Source: Actinomycetota bacterium (GTDB taxonomy: Bacteria; Actinomycetota; Acidimicrobiia; Spongiisociales; UBA11373). From it: 33,248 bases of DNA. Shown here one piece after another: positions 25,014-33,248 of this stretch. The position numbers and the translations under genes were made by a program. Each line of letters begins with the position of its first letter. The stretch's first letter is position 1. The stretch is from positions 1-33,248 of the forward strand of contig JAHJML010000190.1 of the NCBI GenBank assembly GCA_018821365.1, read 5' to 3'. The notes beneath the pieces are model-generated. The model was not told where the DNA came from. It saw only the letters and a list, made by a program, of their open reading frames with translations, and did no database searches.

Positions 25014-26035
25014 TGCTGGCGGTCCTGGGGGCTTCGATCCGCTTCGGCGATCTCGCCGCCGTCGACGGGGTGAGCCTCTCGGTTGCCGACGGTGAGGTCC
25101 TCGCCCTGCTGGGCCCGAGCGGTTCGGGCAAGACCACCCTGCTGCGAGCGATCGCAGGCCTCCAGAGCCTCGATCACGGGTCGGTCCTGTGGGACGGCGA
25201 CGACCTGGGGCCGGTCCCCGCCCATCGGCGGGGGTTCGGCCTGGTGTTCCAGGACTTCGCCCTGTTCCCCCACCTCGACGTGGGGCGCAATGTCGAGTTC
25301 GGCCTCAAGATGCAGGGCGTCGACCCCCTCGATCGCCGCCGCCGCGCCTCGGCGGCCCTCGACCAGGTGGAATTGGCGGGGTTCGAGCGCCGCAAGGTGG
25401 CCACCCTCTCGGGAGGGCAGCAGCAGCGGGTGGCGCTGGCCAGGGCGTTGGCCGCCGGGCCCCGGATGATCCTCCTGGACGAACCGCTCGGCTCGCTCGA
25501 CCGGGCGCTGCGGGAACGGCTCACCGGGGATCTCCGGGCGCTGCTGGCCCGACCCGGCCTCACCGCCCTCTACGTCACCCACGACCAGGCCGAGGCGTTT
25601 GCGATCGCCGACCGGGTGGCGATCATCGACCGGGGCCGCATCGTGCAGCGAGGCACGCCCGAGGAGGTATGGCGCCGCCCCTCCACCGCCTTCGTGGCGG
25701 ACTTCCTGGGGTTCCGCACCGTGGTCGACGTGATGGTCTCCTCCGGTGTCGCCGATGCCGGGCCCTTCGGCCGCATTCCGGTGACCGGAGTGAGCGACGG
25801 GCCGGCCATGGCGGTGATCCGGCCCGATGCCCTGGCGATCGACCCCGCCGGTCATCTGGATGCGGTGGTGCAGACGGTCGCCTTCCGGGGGAGCCACTGC
25901 CTGGTGACGCTGCGATTGGGCACCGTCGTCGCCGAGGCGCAGGAACGCCGGGCGCCTCCGCTGGGTGCCCGGGTGCGGCTCAGCCTCGATCCCAACGGGG
26001 TCGTCGTGCTCGGCTCCGAGACTCCCCCGATCTAG
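25013..26035 (+). CDS. thiQ: Thiamine ABC transporter ATP-binding protein
   Basis: 340 aa; Walker A LLGPSGSGKTTLL, signature LSGGQQQRVALARAL, Walker B MILLDEPLGSLD; TOBE-like C-terminus; ATG overlaps the thiP stop. Confidence 0.9.
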   Translation: MLAVLGASIRFGDLAAVDGVSLSVADGEVLALLGPSGSGKTTLLRAIAGLQSLDHGSVLWDGDDLGPVPAHRRGFGLVFQDFALFPHLDVGRNVEFGLKMQGVDPLDRRRRASAALDQVELAGFERRKVATLSGGQQQRVALARALAAGPRMILLDEPLGSLDRALRERLTGDLRALLARPGLTALYVTHDQAEAFAIADRVAIIDRGRIVQRGTPEEVWRRPSTAFVADFLGFRTVVDVMVSSGVADAGPFGRIPVTGVSDGPAMAVIRPDALAIDPAGHLDAVVQTVAFRGSHCLVTLRLGTVVAEAQERRAPPLGARVRLSLDPNGVVVLGSETPPI

Positions 26036-26508
26036 CCGGTGCCGACGTCGACCCAGCGAGCGCCGCTCACCGCCACCAGGTCGTCGAGCCGAACCGGGTA
26101 CACCGTCGTCGGGGTGCCCGCCGCCGACCAGACCTCGGTGTGGCGCTGCAGAGAACGATCGATCACCACCTCGACCGGGGTGGCATGCCCGAAGGCAGGG
26201 GTGCCCCCGGCCACGAATCCGGTCACCCGGCGAGCCTCGTCGAGGCCTGCCCGACGGCCGCCCGCCCCACCCAAGGCCTCGGCGAGACGGTCCGGATCCA
26301 CCCGACGGTCGCCGGACATGATCACGACGACCGGCCGGTCGTCCACCACGAAGACCAGGGACTTGGCGATGGCCGACAGCTCACACCCGATCGCAGCGGC
26401 GGCATCGGCCGAGGTCCTGGTTCCTTCGGGGAACAGGCGAATCTGGATCTCCAACCCGCGCTCCCGGGCGGCTTCGGCCAACCGCTGCGAGGCCTCGGGC
26501 AGATCCAT
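26032..26508 (-). CDS. ybaK: YbaK/EbsC-family aminoacyl-tRNA deacylase
   Basis: 158 aa; SADAAAAIGCELSAIAKSLVF, GGAGGRRAGLDEARRVTGFVAGGTPAFGH are YbaK-domain motifs. Confidence 0.85.
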   Translation of the reverse strand: MDLPEASQRLAEAARERGLEIQIRLFPEGTRTSADAAAAIGCELSAIAKSLVFVVDDRPVVVIMSGDRRVDPDRLAEALGGAGGRRAGLDEARRVTGFVAGGTPAFGHATPVEVVIDRSLQRHTEVWSAAGTPTTVYPVRLDDLVAVSGARWVDVGTG

Positions 26509-26513
26509 CGGGT

Positions 26514-26975
26514 CTAGAGCCCGGGCTTGTAGACCATCGCCCAGACGACCACCAGCAGCAAGATGGTCTCGAGCATCGACACCATCCCGATGCGCTTCTC
26601 GCGAGCGGAGGAGGCCGGATTGCCGGCTTCCAGTTCCCCGATGAGGGCGCGGGCCTGCGGGGCGTAGAAGGCCGGCCCGAGTACCGCCCCCACGATGATC
26701 CCCAGGAACCCGATGCCGATCCAGGCCTGGTCGAACCCGAAGACGGGGTCCTCGCGGATCACCAACCAGGTCCCGGCGGCCAGGGTCACCGCCGCAAACC
26801 CGGCAAACAACCTACCGGCCGTCAGCGCCATCTTGGAGAAGGCGATCTTGTCGGCAGGTCCGGCCTTCGTCAGGCGGAACCCGTAGATGCTCAGCAGGAC
26901 CGCACCGCCCACCCAGGCGGCGGCGAAGACGATGTGGATGAGCTTGAGGATTCCCGAGAAACCGGCGGCCGGCAT
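26514..26975 (-). CDS. DUF2269/CopD-like integral membrane protein
   Basis: 153 aa, about 4 TM; KLIHIVFAAAWVGGAVLLSIYGFRL; SD AAGGAGG before the ATG at 26975. Confidence 0.65.
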   Translation of the reverse strand: MPAAGFSGILKLIHIVFAAAWVGGAVLLSIYGFRLTKAGPADKIAFSKMALTAGRLFAGFAAVTLAAGTWLVIREDPVFGFDQAWIGIGFLGIIVGAVLGPAFYAPQARALIGELEAGNPASSAREKRIGMVSMLETILLLVVVWAMVYKPGL

Positions 26976-27103
26976 GTACCCCTCCTTGGTGGATCGACCG
27001 GGAACCGTAGCAGGGTGCGACCGCCGACGGCCACCCCGGCGACTAGTCCATTCGGGCGTCACCCGCTGGTCACAATTCGCTCAGCACCGGCCTCCCGCTG
27101 CCG

Positions 27104-27505
27104 ATGCAGGACGTGACAGAACCTCCCAACCAATCCGAGGACGTCATGACGATCGCCAAACCACAGAACTGGCGGCTGACCACCTGGAGCATCGTCGGGT
27201 TCAACGTCGCCATGTTGTGGTTTCTCCTCGACGGCCTCAAGTCGGCCGGCGCCGCCTGCGCCGATGCCGCCCCCGCCACCTGCGAAGCAGTGGCGACGAT
27301 GTCGGCCGTCATGACCATCGGGATGGCGGTGTTCTTCCTGGTAGCCGGGAACCTGATCCTCGGGGTGGTCGCCATCACCACCAGGGGCCGGGCCGGCCGC
27401 ACCTGCCCCCGATGCTGGGCGCACGTCTCTACGAGGATGGCTCTCTGCCCCCAATGCGGATGCGAGGTGGCGGCCAAGCGTCGCCGGGGCACCCAGACCG
27501 CCTGA
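27104..27505 (+). CDS. Small membrane protein with C-terminal zinc ribbon
   Basis: 133 aa; two TM segments; CPRCWAHVSTRMALCPQCGC; alternative ATG at 27146. Confidence 0.65.
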   Translation: MQDVTEPPNQSEDVMTIAKPQNWRLTTWSIVGFNVAMLWFLLDGLKSAGAACADAAPATCEAVATMSAVMTIGMAVFFLVAGNLILGVVAITTRGRAGRTCPRCWAHVSTRMALCPQCGCEVAAKRRRGTQTA

Positions 27506-27512
27506 GGCCGGC

Positions 27513-29231
27513 TCAGTCGAAGCCCAGGAAGGCGGCCAGATCCGAGGCCGCCGCGGTGGCCTGATCCAGCAGGGCGCTCTCGGCCGCATCGACGTCCGCG
27601 CCGAAGCCGAGGGTGCCCTTGAGATCCACGTAGATCTTGAGCTTCGGTTCGGTTCCGCTGGGCCGGGCCAGCACCCGCCCCCCGCCCTCCAGATGGAACA
27701 CCACCAGGGCCTGGGCGCCGAGCCACCGGGCCCGCACCTCGGCGCCGTCCCGGTAGTCGGTGGTGCCCTCCACAGCGATGCCGGCCAGCGAGTCGGGCGA
27801 CGAGCCCCGCAGCGAGGCCATCGCCCCGGCGATCTCGGCCACTCCGTCGGCACCGGGGCGCACCACCGCCTTCTGGGTGCTGACCCAAAGGCCGTGGCGC
27901 CGGTACAGGCCCGCCAGCCGATCGAGCACGGTGACCCCCGCCTCCCGGCACGCCATCGCCAGGTCGGCGAACCACACCGCTGCTCCGATGCCGTCCTTGT
28001 CGCGCACCACCCTCCCCACCGAGTAGCCCAGGGCCTCCTCGAAGCCGAAGGAGAATCGCCCCGACCCGTCGGCCTCCAGGTCGAGCGCCGCATTGCAGAT
28101 CCACTTGAACCCGGTGAGCGTCTGCTCCCAGTGAGCGCCGTAGTCGGCGGCGATCAACCCCAGCATCGGGGAGGACACCAGGCTGTTGATCACGATCGGA
28201 GTCTCCGACGAGTGCTCGAAACCGAGGACGAAGTCGGCGAGCAGCAGGCCGATCTGGTTCCCACTCAGGGTGCGCCACCCGCCGGGAACCGGGACACACA
28301 CGGCGAGGCGGTCGGCATCCGGATCGTTGGCCAGGATCAGGTCGGCACGCTCGGCGGTGGCGAGTGCCTTGGCGAGATCGAGTGCCCCCGGTTCCTCGGG
28401 GTTGGGGAAGGCCACCGTCGGGAAGCGGCCGTCCGGTTCGGCTTGCTCGGGAACCGGGATCACCGTGCGGAACCCGGCGTTCCACAGGGCCCTGACCGCC
28501 AGATCCCGGCCGACACCGTGCAGCGGGGTGTAGACGATGGTGAGCGGCCCCCCGCGCGCCGATGGCGGCCGGATGGCGGCGAGGTCCGCCACGTACTGCT
28601 CGGCCATCTCCGGCCCGAACGGCACTGCGGCGGGGTGGCCGGCCGTGAGGATTCCTCTGATCCGTTCCACCTGGTTGGCCGGCTGGGCCGCCGCGATCTC
28701 GGCGGCGATCTCAGCATCGACCGGCGGGATGATCTGAGCGGCGTTGGCGTCGTAGACCTTGTAGCCGTTGTCCTGTGGAGGATTGTGGCTGGCGGTGATG
28801 ACCACGGCGGCGGTCGCCCCGATGCGGCGAGCGGCATAGGCCACCAGCGGGGTGGGGGCCGGGTCGGCGAAGAACCTGACCGGGATGCCGGCGGCCACCA
28901 GCACCCCGATCGCATCGTCGGCGAAGGCCCTGCTGGAGAGACGAGCGTCGAATCCGAGTGCCACCGGTCCGGCGTCGGGCCGCACCCGGTTGAGGTAGGC
29001 GGCGAGCCCGGCGGTGGTCCGAATGACCACCGCCCGGTTCATGCGATTGGAACCGGCTCCCACCTCGCCACGAATCCCGGCGGTCCCGAAGGCCAGGATC
29101 CCGCTCATGCAAGCCTCGAGCGCCTCCAGGTCCTCGGCGTCGATCAGGCCTTGGAGTTCCCGGCGATCCTCCGGATCGGGGTCGGCGGCAATCCACGCCT
29201 CGGCCGCCGCCAGGAGTCGCGCTGCATCCAC
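27513..29231 (-). CDS. Phosphomannomutase/phosphoglucomutase family (alpha-D-phosphohexomutase)
   Basis: 572 aa; catalytic loop VVITASHNPPQDNGYKVYD; metal loop NDPDADRLAVCVP; FGFEEALGYSVG; RPSGTEPKLKIY. Confidence 0.92.
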   Translation of the reverse strand: MDAARLLAAAEAWIAADPDPEDRRELQGLIDAEDLEALEACMSGILAFGTAGIRGEVGAGSNRMNRAVVIRTTAGLAAYLNRVRPDAGPVALGFDARLSSRAFADDAIGVLVAAGIPVRFFADPAPTPLVAYAARRIGATAAVVITASHNPPQDNGYKVYDANAAQIIPPVDAEIAAEIAAAQPANQVERIRGILTAGHPAAVPFGPEMAEQYVADLAAIRPPSARGGPLTIVYTPLHGVGRDLAVRALWNAGFRTVIPVPEQAEPDGRFPTVAFPNPEEPGALDLAKALATAERADLILANDPDADRLAVCVPVPGGWRTLSGNQIGLLLADFVLGFEHSSETPIVINSLVSSPMLGLIAADYGAHWEQTLTGFKWICNAALDLEADGSGRFSFGFEEALGYSVGRVVRDKDGIGAAVWFADLAMACREAGVTVLDRLAGLYRRHGLWVSTQKAVVRPGADGVAEIAGAMASLRGSSPDSLAGIAVEGTTDYRDGAEVRARWLGAQALVVFHLEGGGRVLARPSGTEPKLKIYVDLKGTLGFGADVDAAESALLDQATAAASDLAAFLGFD

Positions 29232-29259
29232 TCGCCCAGGTTACCGGGACGCCGCCTGT

Positions 29260-30165
29260 CTACCCGGTCAGCTTCCCGGCCAGCTTGGTGAACTCGTCCC
29301 GGCTGCTCTCGCCGACGAGATATCCGGTCTCGTCCCGGATCGGAGCCAGGTTGGCGGCGACGTCCTCGATGGTGAGCGGCCCCTCGGAGCCGGGATCCTT
29401 GAAGTAGCCGTCGGTCAACCCGATGAAGAACCGGCTGATCGTGCCTCCGCCCACCGACCACAGTTCGCCCGTCAGGGCGCACTCCTCCGAGCAGAGGTAG
29501 GCCACCGCCGGTGCCACCAGAGCGGGATCGAATCGGTCGGCCATCTCCCCGAGCAGTTCCTGTGTCATCCGGGTGCCGGCGATCGGGGCGATCGCGTTGA
29601 CCTTGATGCCGTGCTTGACCCCCTCGATCTTCAGCACGTTCATCAGGCCGATCAATGCCATCTTGGCCGCCCCGTAGTTGCTCTGGCCGAAGTTCCCCAA
29701 CACCCCCGAGGCCGATGAGGTCAGCACGATGCGGCCGTAGCCGTGCTCCCGCATCACCCTGACGGCGGGTTGGGTCACGTAGAACGCCCCCCGCAGGTGC
29801 ACGTCGAGCACCGCATGGAGGTCCTCGACGGCCAGGTTGTGGAACGCCCGGTCGCGCAGGATGCCTGCGTTGTTGACCAGGATGTCGACCTTCCCGAACT
29901 CGCCGACCGCGGCGGCGACGATTGCCTCACCGCTCCCGGGATCGGCCACCGAGTGGTAGTCGGCGATGGCGGCGCCCCCGGCGGCGGTGATCTCCGCCAC
30001 CACTTCGTCGGCGGGGCGGCTGCCGTCGTCGGTCCCGTGGACACTGCCGCCCGGGTCGTTGACCACCACCCGTGCCCCCCGGCTCGCCAGCAGCTTGGCG
30101 TGCTCGGCGCCCAACCCCCTCCCCGCCCCCGTGACAATGGCGACTCGATCCTCGAACCCGATCAT
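29260..30165 (-). CDS. SDR family oxidoreductase, MFE-2/17beta-HSD4-like 3-hydroxyacyl-CoA dehydrogenase type
   Basis: 302 codons from ATG at 30165; TGAGRGLG, VVVNDPGGSVHG, NNAGILRD, YGAAK; the ORF-track start at 30771 is an extension. Confidence 0.86.
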   Translation of the reverse strand: MIGFEDRVAIVTGAGRGLGAEHAKLLASRGARVVVNDPGGSVHGTDDGSRPADEVVAEITAAGGAAIADYHSVADPGSGEAIVAAAVGEFGKVDILVNNAGILRDRAFHNLAVEDLHAVLDVHLRGAFYVTQPAVRVMREHGYGRIVLTSSASGVLGNFGQSNYGAAKMALIGLMNVLKIEGVKHGIKVNAIAPIAGTRMTQELLGEMADRFDPALVAPAVAYLCSEECALTGELWSVGGGTISRFFIGLTDGYFKDPGSEGPLTIEDVAANLAPIRDETGYLVGESSRDEFTKLAGKLTG

Positions 30166-30210
30166 CGATACCTCCTTGCCCCCGAGGCTAGGTGGCCGGC
30201 GAGAGTGCCC

Positions 30211-30226
30211 GCCCGCTAAAGCGGGC
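30211..30226. terminator. Short hairpin directly after the YcaQ-like stop codon (possible terminator or attenuator)
   Basis: GCCCGC-TAAA-GCGGGC, 6-bp GC stem, adjacent to the stop at 30227-30229; no strong U-tract. Confidence 0.4.
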
Positions 30227-31408
30227 TCACACCGCCTTCTGCAGCGGGCCGGCCAGATCGCCCCTGGGTTCGACCGACACCTCACCGAGGCCGAGCCAGG
30301 CCGCCATCTCCGCCAACTCGGCAGCCAGTGCCGAGGCGGCCCGGACCGGGTCCCGGCCCTCCTCCAGGAAGGCGCCCCGCGCCCGCAGCACGCCGGCCGC
30401 CCGATCGGCCTTGAGGTCCACCCTGGCCACCAGGTCGTCGCCCAGCAGAAAGGGGAACACGTAGTAGCCGTGGACCCGCTTGGGTTCCGGCACGTAGATC
30501 TCGATGCGGTAGTGGAACCCGAAGAGCCGTTGGGTCCGCTCCCGATACCAGACCAGCGAATCGAAGGGGCACAGCAGGGCGCGGCCCTCGACGCTGCGGG
30601 GGTTGGCCGCCCCCGGGTGCACGAAGGCGTCGTCACTCCATCCCTCCACCTGCACCCGTTCCAGCAGGCCCCCGTCGGCCAACTCCTCGACGAGGGGCCG
30701 GGCCTCCTTGATGTTGATGCGGTAGTAGTCCGCGAGGTCCCGGGCGGTGCCGACCCCCATCGAGGCGGCACCCTTCGTCAACAGCATCTTCCGGGCCTCA
30801 TCGGCCTCCGGCACCGGGAGCGCCCGGGTCTCGGCGGGGATCACCCGTTCCGGAAGGTCGTAGTACCGGGTGAAGTTGCGGCGGTGCGACACGGTGACCC
30901 GGCCCGATGCGAACAGCCACTCCAGCGCCAGTTTGCCGTCGCTCCATCCCCACCAGTTGCCCTTGCGACCGCCCCCCTGGGAGAGATCCGACGCGGCCAG
31001 CGGCCCGTGCTCTCCGACCTCACCCAGCACCTGGTCCATGAAGCCGGGATGCTCCTGCTCGATGCGCTGCACCGCCCCCCACGGGGGCATCCCCGCCATC
31101 CGATGCCGGAAGAGCGGCCAGTCATCCATCGGAACCAGCGATGCCTCGTGCGCCCAGTACTCGAACAACTCCCTGCGATCGACGAATACCCGTTGCAGCA
31201 GATCGGGGTCGTAGTTGCCGAGCCGCGAGAACAGGGTGAGGCGATGGGAGCGGGCCACCACGTTGACCGAGTCGATCTGCAGCACCCCGATGGTGGACAT
31301 CACCTTGCGGAGATGGCGGGCGTCGATCTTGCCTTCCGGACGGGGCCGGTGGAGGCCCTGGGCGGCGATCGCCATCCGGCGCGCCCTGGCGAGGGAAATC
31401 GTCCTCAT
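30227..31408 (-). CDS. YcaQ-like winged-helix DNA-binding/DNA-glycosylase family protein (HTH_42)
   Basis: 393 aa from ATG at 31408; LQIDSVNVVARSHRLTLFSRLG, FEYWAHEASLVPMDDWPLFRHRM, CPFDSLVWYRERTQRLFGFHYRIEIYVPEPKR are characteristic of the YcaQ family. Confidence 0.87.
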   Translation of the reverse strand: MRTISLARARRMAIAAQGLHRPRPEGKIDARHLRKVMSTIGVLQIDSVNVVARSHRLTLFSRLGNYDPDLLQRVFVDRRELFEYWAHEASLVPMDDWPLFRHRMAGMPPWGAVQRIEQEHPGFMDQVLGEVGEHGPLAASDLSQGGGRKGNWWGWSDGKLALEWLFASGRVTVSHRRNFTRYYDLPERVIPAETRALPVPEADEARKMLLTKGAASMGVGTARDLADYYRINIKEARPLVEELADGGLLERVQVEGWSDDAFVHPGAANPRSVEGRALLCPFDSLVWYRERTQRLFGFHYRIEIYVPEPKRVHGYYVFPFLLGDDLVARVDLKADRAAGVLRARGAFLEEGRDPVRAASALAAELAEMAAWLGLGEVSVEPRGDLAGPLQKAV

Positions 31409-32184
31409 TCCCCGGTGAACTCCGGGGGACGCTTCGCCAGGAAGGCGGCCACCGCCTCGGCGAAGTCCTTGGTGCGGAACATCGGGAGCAGTTGCTGCAG
31501 AACCCGTTCTACGTGCTCGGGGTAGCCATCGCTGCGGCCCGCTCGCATCATCCGCTTGGCCGCCTGCAGCGCCAACGGCGGCATCCCGGCGATCCTGGCG
31601 GCCAACTCCCCGGCCCGGGCCTTGGCGGCGTCGGAGTCCTCGGCGATCTCCGAGACCATCCCGGCGGCCAGGGCCGCCTCGGCCCCCAGATCCTCCCCCA
31701 GGAAGTAGAACCGGGCCGCCTGCTCCCACCCCACCAACCGGGGCAGCAGATAGGTGTCGCCGCTCTCCGGCACCAGGTTGCGGGTGGTGGCGCTGACGAA
31801 ACGGGCCGTCTTCGACATGACCCTGATGTCGGCGTTGAGGGCGATCCCGACGCCGTAGCCGGCGGCCGGCCCGTTGACGGCCGCCACCACCGGCGTGTCG
31901 ATCTGCTGCATGACGACCACCGGAGCCGTCTGGGGGTCGAACCCGAAGGCGAGGGCGTCGAGGCGGTCCGCCTGCCCGGCCGCCTCGATCAGATCGAGCC
32001 CGGCGCAGAACGCCCGACCGGCGCCGGTGAGCAGGATGCAGCGCACCTCGGGGTCGGCATCTGCCCGACGCAGATGCAGGGTGAGCAGGTCGAGCATCTC
32101 CATGGTGATGGCATTGAGCCGGTCGGGCCGATTCAGCGTGATCGAGCCGATGCGGGCCTCCACCTCGTACAGGATCTCGGGCAT
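31405..32184 (-). CDS. Enoyl-CoA hydratase/isomerase (crotonase) family
   Basis: 259 aa; SITLNRPDRLNAI, GAGRAFCAGLDL, VAAVNGPAAGYGVGIAL; ATGA overlap with the YcaQ-like gene. Confidence 0.9.
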   Translation of the reverse strand: MPEILYEVEARIGSITLNRPDRLNAITMEMLDLLTLHLRRADADPEVRCILLTGAGRAFCAGLDLIEAAGQADRLDALAFGFDPQTAPVVVMQQIDTPVVAAVNGPAAGYGVGIALNADIRVMSKTARFVSATTRNLVPESGDTYLLPRLVGWEQAARFYFLGEDLGAEAALAAGMVSEIAEDSDAAKARAGELAARIAGMPPLALQAAKRMMRAGRSDGYPEHVERVLQQLLPMFRTKDFAEAVAAFLAKRPPEFTGE

Positions 32185-32222
32185 GCGGTGCTCCCCGGCA
32201 GGCGACTCGTTAGCCTAGGCAG

Positions 32223-32966
32223 ATGCTCCGCAAGCCCCTGGCCGTCATCCGGATGGGATTCGCCTACGTGTTCGTGGTGATCGCCACCGGCTTCCTGGGG
32301 GCCTCTGCGATCGTGCTGGCCCTGATCAACCCGAAGATGCCGATGATCAACCGGGTGATCCGCACCTGGGGCCGGGTCGCCCTCTTCTTCGGAGCGGTCA
32401 AGGTGACCGTCGTCGGCGCCGACCTCCTCGACCCCGATGGCTCCTACATGCTCATCTCCAACCACCAGTCGGCCATGGATCCCCCCATCCACGCCGCCAA
32501 GCTCCCGGTCTCGGTTCGCTTCCTGGCAAAGAAGGAGCTCTTCAAGTTCCCGATCTTCGGGAGAGCGATGCGGGCGGTCGGGATGGTGGAGACCGATCGC
32601 AGGGCCGGCATCGCCGGGCACCGGGCCATCAACCAGCAGGTCGCCAGGGTCATGGAGTTGGAGAAGTCACTGATCATCTACCCCGAAGGCACCCGGACCC
32701 GGGACGGCGACCTGCGCACGTTCAAGAAGGGAGCCTTCCGGATCGCCATCGACAACGACCTCCCGATCGTGCCGCTGACCCTGCACGGGGCCTTCGAGGC
32801 ATGGCCGCCGGGGAGCCGCGTCTGCTGGGGCGGGCCGGTCACCATGGTGATCCACGAACCCATCCCCACCCACGGCCTGGCCGCCTCCGACATCGAGAGC
32901 CTCCTCGAACAGACCCGGGACATCATGGCCACCACCCTGGCGAGGCTGCAGGCCGAAGCCGGCTAG
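32223..32966 (+). CDS. plsC: 1-acyl-sn-glycerol-3-phosphate acyltransferase
   Basis: 247 aa; NHQSAMD (NHxxxxD), AKKELFKFPIFG, YPEGTRTRDG. Confidence 0.9.
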   Translation: MLRKPLAVIRMGFAYVFVVIATGFLGASAIVLALINPKMPMINRVIRTWGRVALFFGAVKVTVVGADLLDPDGSYMLISNHQSAMDPPIHAAKLPVSVRFLAKKELFKFPIFGRAMRAVGMVETDRRAGIAGHRAINQQVARVMELEKSLIIYPEGTRTRDGDLRTFKKGAFRIAIDNDLPIVPLTLHGAFEAWPPGSRVCWGGPVTMVIHEPIPTHGLAASDIESLLEQTRDIMATTLARLQAEAG

Positions 32967-33118
32967 ACGATCATCGCCGGGCGGCGCTCCACCCGGCGCC
33001 AGTAGCCCGCCACCAGCAGCGCCGGCACCACGCAGATGGCGGCCGCCATCGCCGCCTCCAGCCAGACATCACCGGGAGCGGGAGGGCCCGCATGGCCCTT
33101 CTCGGGCAGGGGTCTCAC
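32963..33118 (-). CDS. Small single-TM hypothetical protein (51 aa)
   Basis: GTG start overlapping the upstream stop as GTGA; VRPLPEKGHAGPPAPGDVWLEAAMAAAICVVPALLVAGYWRRVERRPAMIV; stop overlaps the plsC stop on the opposite strand. Confidence 0.5.
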   Translation of the reverse strand: MRPLPEKGHAGPPAPGDVWLEAAMAAAICVVPALLVAGYWRRVERRPAMIV

Positions 33119-33248
33119 AACTCCCTGGTGCCGGCCCGCCGTATCGCCAGCGTCATCAGCACCGCCATGCCGGCCAGCGTCACCAGGGCGGCGCCCAGGT
33201 AGTCGGCCGCACCGGATCCGGTGACCAAACCCACCTGGGCACCCACCA
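33115..33248 (-). CDS. C-terminal fragment of a membrane protein running off the window edge
   Basis: Open to the window end: ...VGAQVGLVTGSGAADYLGAALVTLAGMAVLMTLAIRRAGTREL*. Confidence 0.5.
   Translation of the reverse strand, partial: VGAQVGLVTGSGAADYLGAALVTLAGMAVLMTLAIRRAGTREL

Noticed and set aside
30166-30771. N-terminal extension of the SDR ORF
   Set aside because: Overlaps the YcaQ-like gene in another frame; canonical SDR N-terminus starts at 30165
1-33248. Search for tRNA genes, transposases, integrases, phage genes, CRISPR arrays or known defence systems
   Set aside because: None recognised by eye in the ORFs or intergenic regions; the window looks like ordinary chromosome with some accessory modules

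Overview
High-GC actinobacterial-type chromosomal window (F420/LLM oxidoreductase, actinobacterial-type LexA box, TANNNT -10 elements) with about 30 genes and no tRNA, rRNA, CRISPR or transposase that I can see. Left to right: (i) a BMP-family purine/nucleoside ABC importer operon (minus), divergent from an adenine-deaminase-like amidohydrolase; (ii) an envelope cluster with an RTX + peptidoglycan-binding + L,D-transpeptidase fusion, a tandem L,D-transpeptidase paralog without RTX, and a CapA-like protein with a C-terminal RTX block; (iii) an error-prone polymerase gene dnaE2 (minus) with a perfect 16-bp LexA/SOS palindrome next to its start and a G10 tract in its coding strand; (iv) a lipoprotein, MFS exporter, Thr/Ser dehydratase-like enzyme, hypothetical proteins, LLM oxidoreductase and SGNH hydrolase; (v) a small ORF - ribbon-helix-helix regulator - DUF4097 operon preceded by four exact 11-bp direct repeats; (vi) a TPP riboswitch controlling thiN-thiB-thiP-thiQ; (vii) YbaK, a CopD/DUF2269-like membrane protein, a zinc-ribbon membrane protein, a phosphohexomutase, and a lipid-related group (SDR, YcaQ-like, crotonase, PlsC). 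The observations I rate highest are the RTX/L,D-transpeptidase/CapA cluster, the 11-bp operator array with its coupled small ORF-RHH-DUF4097 operon, and recurrent TANNNT boxes 6-9 nt before start codons that suggest leaderless mRNAs. All family calls come from reading motifs by eye; no database search was run.
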